Origin: Plantago ovata
Taxonomy: Eukaryota > Streptophyta > Magnoliopsida > Lamiales > Plantaginaceae
Assembly: GCA_028274465.1 (NCBI GenBank)
Contig: CM051455.1
Location: 126,391,462 to 126,455,461 of the forward strand
DNA length: 64,000 nucleotides
Direction: 5' to 3'
The notes beneath the pieces were generated by a model that saw only the letters and a list, made by a program, of their open reading frames with translations, was not told the origin of the DNA and ran no database searches. Below, piece by piece: positions 57,843 to 64,000 of the stretch (positions within the stretch are counted from its first letter, which is position 1; each line of letters opens with the position of its first letter). A program made the position numbers and the translations under genes.

Positions 57843-58340
57843 GTTTTCGAGTGAATCGGACTGTCCAGTTGAATTCGAATGAATCGGACTGAACAGAAAC
57901 GCAGGACGCCCGAAATCACGAAATGACGGACGGAAACGCGGACCAATGGGATTATGGATGATGATCGATGAGGATGATGATCGATGAGGATGATTGCACA
58001 GGAGCAGAGGAAAGGAAATATACGGAAAGAAGAAAGAAAAGTGAATAAATTGGTTTAAGACTAATTTATGGGCCAAGGCTATGAAATGGGCCTTCTGCAT
58101 TTGGGCTTAACCAAAAAAGGCTGAAACAAATGAGCCTCACAATCAGTTTCCGGAAGTTCATTGGCAAACCGTACTATTTTCTAATTCATTTTGTAACGCT
58201 CAAATTAACCAAAATAATAAATAAAAGTAATAAAAATAATTATCCAGAATATTAATTAAAAAATAAAGATTATTACATTAGAAATTTAACTATCGTAATT
58301 CAAACGAAGGGAGAATAGAAAATTGAAAGCCCATTATCAA
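57843..58340 (-). promoter_or_regulatory. Probable promoter/leader of the captured succinyl-CoA ligase fragment
   Basis: Minus-strand sequence right of the ATG (57843-57990) reads like a plant 5' leader, with ATCATCATCC runs and an in-frame extension without a conserved protein. Beyond 58100 the sequence is AT-rich and non-coding. Confidence 0.4.
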
Positions 58341-58346
58341 TAAATA

Positions 58347-59047
58347 AGGGATCCACAAGAGATGTTGATCTGAGCTGTACTTGCTGATTCTGGGCGTATT
58401 ACTCCTCCTTTTGAAGTAATGAGTATGATCATTAATATTATCGACGCTCGGGTTGTTAACTCATGTTCAATTTTAATGTTAATCGAATTGATGTTCAATT
58501 CAAATGTTACATTCCAAATGTAACAACATAAGCACTGTACGAGAGATGTTGATGCGAGCTGGACTTGCTGATTCTGGGCGTATTACTCCTACTCTTGAAG
58601 TCATGAGTATGGTCGTTATCATTTTACATCAAAATGGAGCGATCGTTGACATTATGGACGTTTGCACTGTACGGGAGATGTCGCTCTTAACTAGACTTAG
58701 TACTTATGGATGTATGACTCCTCATTTACAAGTAATTAGTATGATCGTCCATACTAGGATGAAGTCCAATGTCTGGTATGCAATTTTCATACAACAGTTA
58801 TGTTCTAAAACCCGGATCCGGGGTCTAAAATAATAAAACTTAAGGGATCCACGAGAGATGTTGATGCGAGCTGGACTTGCTGATTCTGGGCGTATTACTC
58901 CTACTCTTGAAGTCATGAGCATGCTCGTTATCATTTTACATCAAAATGTAGCGATCGTTGACATTATCGACGTTTTCACTGTACGGGAGATGTTGCTCTT
59001 AACTAGACTTAGTAATTACGGATGTATGACTCCTCATTTACAAGTAA
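58347..59047 (+). repeat. Three copies of a ~100-200 bp repeat
   Basis: The phrase AGAGATGTTGATGCGAGCTG followed by GATTCTGGGCGTATTACTCC occurs at about 58361, 58541 and 58854. Copies two and three extend together for about 190 bases with about 5% differences; copy one for about 80. Each long copy is itself two related halves (GAGATGTTGATGCGAGC and GAGATGTCGCTCTTAAC). Copy three is cut at 59047 by a Helitron terminus. Frames such as 'MRAGLADSGRITPTLEVMS' run through them, but no known protein was recognised. Confidence 0.85.
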
Positions 59048-59077
59048 CTAGTAAATAACCCGTCGAGTTTCGACGGG
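59048..59077 (-). mobile_element. Helitron 3' terminus (hairpin plus CTAG)
   Basis: On the minus strand the sequence is CCCGTCG-AAACT-CGACGGG (a perfect 7-bp stem), then TTATTTA, then CTAG, then host T: the canonical Helitron 3' end. The element lies to the right, with its 5' end at higher coordinates. It entered copy three of the 58-59 kb repeat exactly where copy two reads CAAGTAATTAG, between A and T. No TC start followed by host TTAGTATGATCG was found up to 64000. Confidence 0.85.
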
Positions 59078-59293
59078 AAATAGTAATTTCACAAGGATTA
59101 ATATTGGTATGTGATAATCCGGATGAATTAATATTTTTTCTAATTATTAAGATGATTTTTATGTGAAAGTTTATTAACTTATATGTTTTATTTATAATAA
59201 TTTGTACGAAATTGTGAGATCGAGTACAATAATTTTTATTTGTATAAATTATCAATAAATAATATCGCCAAAAAAGTAAATCTATACTACCAA

Positions 59294-59296
<3 letters not shown>

Positions 59297-59333
<37 letters not shown>

Positions 59334-59412
59334 GATATTATTACTATTATTATTATTATTATAGAAATTCACTTGTTATTTATTTATTTATTATTATTAT
59401 TATTATTTTCAT
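59297..59412. repeat. (ATT)n microsatellites
   Basis: Two adjacent runs of ATT (about 14 units, then shorter interrupted runs), followed by a duplicated TATAGAAATTCxCTTGT word near 59360 and 59422. Confidence 0.95.
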
Positions 59413-60103
59413 TTATTTATTATAGAAATTCGCTTGTAATAACATTCCCTCGTATTTTTTTTTAGTTGAAAATTGACATTTTGTCATAGCTCATAAGTAT
59501 ATAACAACTATGTATAAAATAATATGATAAATTTCAAGCGAACACCTATTTATATGGATTTATATTTCTAAATTTATTGATAAAGAATTATAAGAATAAA
59601 ATATTTTAAAACATTGAAATAAAAAATAAGTGTGTAAAAAATTGTGTTTGTAGATCGATGGTATTCCAATATGTAAGCATAATTCGCAAAGTAAAAAAAA
59701 CACAACAATTAAGCCAAAAATGAATATCACATCTCTTGAATGAATAACACGTGGCTCAAAGAGAAGTTTTAAAATAATTATCCTTTTAAAAAATAATAAA
59801 GAATAAATGGACAAATAATAAAAAATAAATACAAAACGAAAAATAACTATAAGCACTTTTGCCAACATAAAAAAATACAAACAGATGTAATTAGGAGCAA
59901 ATTTGTCTAATATTAAAAGCTAAATATTGAAAAAATAATATAAAATACAAATATTTTGTTGCCTAAAAGAAGAAATTAAGGATGTATTTGAAGTAAAATA
60001 AAACATTTAAATACTTTTTTGCGCTAAAAAATACAAAAAAAAAAAAAAGAAAGTTAAAAGTAGATTTTTGCAACAAAAAATACCAAAAAAAGAAAGTTAA
60101 AAA

Positions 60104-60176
60104 CGATTGTCCGCACGGATCGAACCCCCACCATTTCATTACCTAGCCTAGATAATTACCACTAGGCTACAACAAA
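60104..60176 (-). repeat. tRNA-like (SINE-like) module
   Basis: On the minus strand, TGTAGCCTAGTGGTAATTA (A-box-like) is followed by GGGGGTTCGATCC (B box), and T-rich sequence comes after. It cannot form a full cloverleaf, so it is a degenerate tRNA or SINE head. Confidence 0.45.
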
Positions 60177-60349
60177 GTTTTTGTAATATTGGGACTATTA
60201 AAGTACTTATACAAGTGCGATCAAAGGTCACTGTCTCCACATAGCAAATCGTCGGACTCCTGAAAAACCCAAAATTCGGAATTCAACCAAATTCCGGTAT
60301 TGTATTCCGATTCAAACTCCAATTCTTCCTATAACCTCAACCTCTAATA

Positions 60350-60390
60350 CTATATATACATTAATTAATCTAAGCAATTTACTCACCAAA
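60350..60390 (+). promoter_or_regulatory. TATA promoter reading into the palindrome
   Basis: CTATATATACA at 60350-60360 is followed about 30 bases later by a C/A-rich start region (AATTTACTCACCAAAAATC) and a leader-like stretch. A long 5'-leader intron ending ATTTAATGCAG at about 61601, two bases before the ATG at 61604, fits the same transcript. Confidence 0.55.
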
Positions 60391-61353
60391 AATCTCCCAA
60401 GAGATCTCGAAAAGAAAGAGTTCGTTGTTACTGAAGGCCGCAGGTTTGTCGACTCAGGTTACTAATTGGGGAGGCTTGCGTACCGACTTGATTTTGTAGA
60501 AAGGTTAGCTTCTGAACATTGGCTGGCTGCCTCAACTAAAGCCTGAGATTATAAATTTAAATTTAAATTCTCTGTACTCTATCATCGTTCTGTTGATAAA
60601 AGCAAACTCATTATTGTAGCAGTTTTTATGTATCTGTATCATCGTTCTGTTGATATCTGCTTCGTAATTTCTTGAAAATTGTGGATCTGTTAATTTCCAA
60701 GTAACCGTATATGTTGAAATTTTATTTGAATTTGGTGATGCTGCTAGACATGTTAGTACATTGTTTCCTTTCTCTAATTTTTATGTGCTGTTTATGTATA
60801 ACTGAAAACGAGAAAATACAGTTTTTTTCAAGTCTAATAACTGTGGAGTTTCAATGAAACTTGATTCCAGAGAGTACATTGTTGCTCTTTCAGTGTAAAA
60901 CATCTTCAATTCTGGTAGCCATGTCTGGCTGGGTGGTGATGTGTGGTGCATCGTACTCTCGTTGACAATTTGTTCTGGTTGGAGATGAGTTTTTTACTAG
61001 TAGTCTGTCTGTACCCTAAACTGTTCAATATTCTTGACACTTCAAGCTAAAAGTTATAACCTTATCACTATCTATTTGGGTTTTGGGCAGAACTTCTAGC
61101 TTTATTGCATCCAGATAATAGCCATTTTAGAACTTATTCACAAACGTTTTGAGGTACCTGCTATTCTAAATGATTGGTAGCTAGTTTTTCTATTTTCCTC
61201 TTTTCCTTTTAATTTTTAAGGATTCTGGGTAGTAAACAAATGTATTAAGTTTGTTTGTCAGCAGTACCCTTTTGGAGGTCTACTGACGACGTGAATTCTG
61301 CTTTCACATTCTTCTTGATTTTGTTGAAAACTGAAGCTATGCCTATCAATTTA

Positions 61354-62442
61354 GTCCTAAAGGAATTTTAAATTACTATGATTATATGGTGTGCTCTAAT
61401 TAGTCTACTTGCTTAGAAGATTCTTGTAGCTGTACTCTAGTGTATTTATGGTGAGTGTTGAGTGTTTAAAAGATGCTCCTAGACATGTTAGTACATTGTT
61501 TGCTCAATTCCTATGAAAGTTCTATTTGTCTGCACAAATGAGCATCTTTTATCTTATTTTTAATTCCATAAAATAAAGATTTACGTCATATTTAATGCAG
61601 AACCATGTCGTCAAAACGAGCTACTTCTCACATTACCCCACCACCCTTGCCCAATAAGCGTTGCGCGTAAGGCTGACATATGCAAAAGAAAGTATAGCGT
61701 GGTAGATGTCAAACCACTAGCCCATAGAACTTCGTTGAAAACCTTGTATGAGGTTAACAACGCGTTAAAGGACATACACAAGAAGGAAATTGAGGCCCTA
61801 GGATTCGGGCATATCTTACAGCTCAAGTTAACCGAGTTGGATAATAGAGTGGTCAGAGATTTGGTAGAGAACTTTAACACAAGTACCAATGAACTCAAGG
61901 TTCATGGTACTGTTTTTGCAATCCCTCCATCTAGCATAAAATGGTGTTTCGAATTGCCAAGCTCGAATGCACCACTTCCACCTATAAAGAGATTGAAGTA
62001 AGGAAGCAATACAGTGGTTGGTTCAAGAAGGGGAAAGACGAAGTAGCCACCCTAAAAGCTGATCTTCTTGCCATGGCCAAAAATAGCAAATCTGGTGTTG
62101 AATTCAAGGTGAAGTATCATTGTGTCCTTGTTACGTTTTCCATATTTGAGATAATTTTTTTGAATTGTGTGTTCTCATGTATATATGTATTTATATAGGT
62201 CAAGTACCTGATGCTTGTTTTTTCGACGCTCCTGTTTCCCGAACACAAAGCAATAGTAAACCATGAATTCCTAGAATACCTTGCTGACATCGAAAAAATT
62301 AACACGTACGATTGGACAACTTTCGTACTGGAAAAACTAGTCGCGGGCATTCGTGGGTATAAGACATCAGAGTTTAAAAGTGTGTAAGGATGCGTCACGT
62401 TTTTGCAGGTATGAAGAAGTGTCAATTATCATTATTATTATT
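61354..62442 (+). repeat. Left arm of a 2.2-kb palindrome, with a transposon-like gene
   Basis: The arm carries a plus-strand gene of the plant mobile type: acceptor and ATG at 61604, 'DVKPLAHRTSLKTLYEVNNA', 'KEIEALGFGHILQLKLTELD', 'VVRDLVENFNTSTNELKVHG', an intron at about 62110-62199, then 'LVFSTLLFPEHKAIVNHEFL', 'INTYDWTTFVLEKLVAGIRG' and 'GCVTFLQ'. This order resembles the region next to Ulp1 protease or plant mobile domains carried by MULE-like transposons. The left copy is frameshifted in its N-terminal part. The same sequence appears inverted at 62460-63553 with a few percent differences. Confidence 0.85.
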
Positions 62443-62459
62443 TATCTATTTCTGTTATG
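62443..62459. other. 17-bp spacer at the centre of the palindrome
   Basis: TTATCTATTTCTGTTAT separates the arms, so the pair would fold into a hairpin with a very short loop. Confidence 0.8.
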
Positions 62460-63553
62460 AATAATAATAATGATAATTGACACTTCTTCATACCTGCAAA
62501 AACGTGACGCATACTGACACACTTTTAAACTCTGATGTCTTATACCCACGAATTCCCGCGACTAGTTTTTCCAGTACGAAAGTTGTCCAATCGTACGTGT
62601 TAATTTTTTCGATGTCAACAAGGTATTCTAGGAATTCATGGTTTACTATTGCTTTGTGTTCGGGAAACAGGAGCGTCGAAAAAACAAGCATCAGGTACTT
62701 GACCTATATAAATACATATATACATGAGAACACACAATTCAAAAAAATTATCTCAAATATGGTAAACGTAACAAGGACACAATGATACTTCACCTTGAAT
62801 TCAACACCAGATTTGCTATTTTTGGCCATGGCAAGAAGATCAGCTTTTAGGGTGGCTACTTCGTCTTTCCCCTTCTTGAACCAACCACTGTATTGCTTCC
62901 TTCCTTCAATCTTTCCCTTTATAGGTGGAAGTGGTGCATTCGAGCTTGGCAATTCGAAGCACCATTTCATGCTAGATGGAGGGATTGCAAAAACAGTACC
63001 ATGAACCTTGAGTTCATTGGTACTTGTATTAAAGTTCTCTACCAAATCTCTGACCACTCTATTATCCAACTCGGTTAACTTGAGCTGTAAGATATGCCCG
63101 AATCCTAGGGCCTCAATTTCCTTCCTGTGTATGTACTTTAACGCGTTGTTAACCTCATACAAGGTTTTCAATGATGTTCTATGGGCTAGTGGTTTGACAT
63201 CTACCACGCTATCCTTTCTTTCGCATATGTCAGCATTACGCGCACGCTTAATGGGCATGGGTGGTGGGGTTATGTGAGAAGTAGCTCGTTTCGACGACAT
63301 GGTTCTACATTAAATATGACGTTAATCTTTATTTTATGGAATTAAAAATAAGATAAAAGATGCTCATTTGTGTAGACAAATAGAAGTTTCATAGGAATTG
63401 AGCAAACAACGTACTAACATGTCTAGGAGCATCTTTTAAACACTCAACACTCAGCATAAATATACTAGAGTACACCTACAAGAATCTTCTAAGCAAGTAG
63501 ACTAATTAGAGCACACCATGTAATCATCAGTAATTTAAAATTCCTTTAGGAAC
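62460..63553 (-). repeat. Right arm of the palindrome, with the inverted gene copy
   Basis: The minus-strand copy of the gene is open for its first exon (63300-62799): 'MSSKRATSHITPPPMPIKRA', then the same motifs as the left arm, including 'KEIEALGFGHILQLKLTELD' and 'VVRDLVENFNTSTNELKVHG'. A donor follows at about 62798 and a second exon at 62707-62510. The acceptor upstream of the ATG reads TGTAG instead of TGCAG. Differences from the left arm are scattered substitutions plus small length changes. The arm ends at TCCTTTAGGAAC (63553), mirroring 61354. Confidence 0.85.
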
Positions 63554-64000
63554 TACCATCTTACCCCCCTTTCACAGCTTACATGTATCTCCTTAATGAC
63601 TACTGTTAGAAACTAACACTGATTGCGGATGCACTACAATTACAAAATCTTGTTGCATCCATTTCTTTATCAAAATTTCATGTTCTGATGTGCATCTCCT
63701 CAGCAGTCTATTAATATCTATTATTTCCGTCGTTGAGTTTTCTAAATAAAAATGAAGAAGTATCCTAAGAAAAATGCAATGATCTGGTGGATTGAAAGAT
63801 TAAAAATAGCCAGATCGAGTTATTTATGAAATGATGAGCGATGAGTTCAACCGAAGTTTAATTTATTTATTTTTCCTTTTAAGGGGTCTACAAATAACAA
63901 AAATATTACTTCTGTGTTTTATAATTGAGAGGGCCCTATAAATTAGAAATTTAGAACAATAACCAATTTTGTACAATATTTACATCTATAATCAATTACG
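63554..64000. other. Non-coding stretch at the window end
   Basis: AT-rich, no gene, and no mirror of the sequence left of 61354, so the palindrome ends at 63553. Confidence 0.6.

Larger units (their letters stand above)
59083..60340. other. AT-rich Helitron interior, non-coding
   Basis: ATT triplet microsatellites lie at 59297-59342 and 59346-59412. A tRNA-like module is at about 60104-60176. The rest is AT-rich with short chance frames only. Confidence 0.6.

Noticed and set aside
57843-58100. N-terminal extension of the succinyl-CoA ligase frame
   Set aside because: The conserved protein starts at the ATG at 57842; the upstream part is leader sequence that happens to be open.
58090-59050. 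Spaced repeats as a CRISPR-like array
   Set aside because: Only three unequal copies without regular spacers, in plant nuclear DNA.
59560-59880. Hydrophobic 106-residue minus-strand frame
   Set aside because: AT-rich DNA gives Phe/Ile/Leu/Tyr-rich frames by chance; no conserved motif.

Overview
The window looks like plant nuclear DNA from a eudicot with a repeat-rich genome. The signs are intron-bearing plant genes (OVATE family, FAR1 family, succinyl-CoA ligase beta, folylpolyglutamate synthase), Athila-lineage Ty3 retroelements with an Asp-type primer site, Sirevirus remains, CACTA, hAT-like and Mutator-like miniature elements, and Helitrons. The species cannot be fixed from the sequence. 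One 100-N assembly gap lies at 17383-17482. Everything was read by eye; no search was run.

Layout. (1) 1-5.4 kb: first exon of an ankyrin-repeat gene on the minus strand, a fossil Copia-type gag piece cut by a 477-bp CACTA miniature element, a decayed GRF zinc-finger gene, an inverted piece of an Athila 3' region, and an unidentified gene tail fused to a retroelement remnant. (2) 5.4-29.6 kb: a nest of retroelements. An old minus-strand Ty3 element is split by an Athila-type element (6195-27915, target duplication ACGTC). That element is split inside its integrase region by a related gag-protease-only element (12029-23187, duplication AGATG) and by a small hAT-like element (23348-23825). (3) 29.6-37.8 kb: a minus-strand Helitron with a multi-exon Rep gene and a credible 5' terminus at 37833. 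Its helicase end is lost at the old Ty3 LTR, and it carries a solo LTR (29819-31029, duplication GTAGC). (4) 37.8-45.1 kb: LTR remnants and a decayed minus-strand Sirevirus 3' half. (5) 45.1-48.3 kb: an intact small OVATE-family gene, two nested Mutator-type miniature elements and a minisatellite. (6) 49.1-53.7 kb: a FAR1/FHY3-like (MULE-type) pseudogene carrying an LTR-like insertion. (7) 54.9-57.9 kb: a tRNA-like gene and tandem 5' fragments of FPGS and of mitochondrial succinyl-CoA ligase beta, a chimera typical of gene capture. (8) 58.3-64 kb: three copies of a roughly 200-bp repeat, the last one entered by a Helitron 3' terminus (59048-59077), then a 2.2-kb near-perfect palindrome with its own TATA promoter.

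The most notable observations are these. The 1.09-kb inverted duplication at 61354-63553, with a promoter reading into it, should yield a long hairpin RNA, in the manner of maize Mu killer. A family of short GC-rich palindromes (GGCG-NNN-CGCC) recurs in LTRs, untranslated regions and even in frame in the gag of the Athila-type elements. The succinyl-CoA ligase/FPGS chimera is the third. Host genes that look functional are few: the ankyrin gene (partial) and the OVATE gene.
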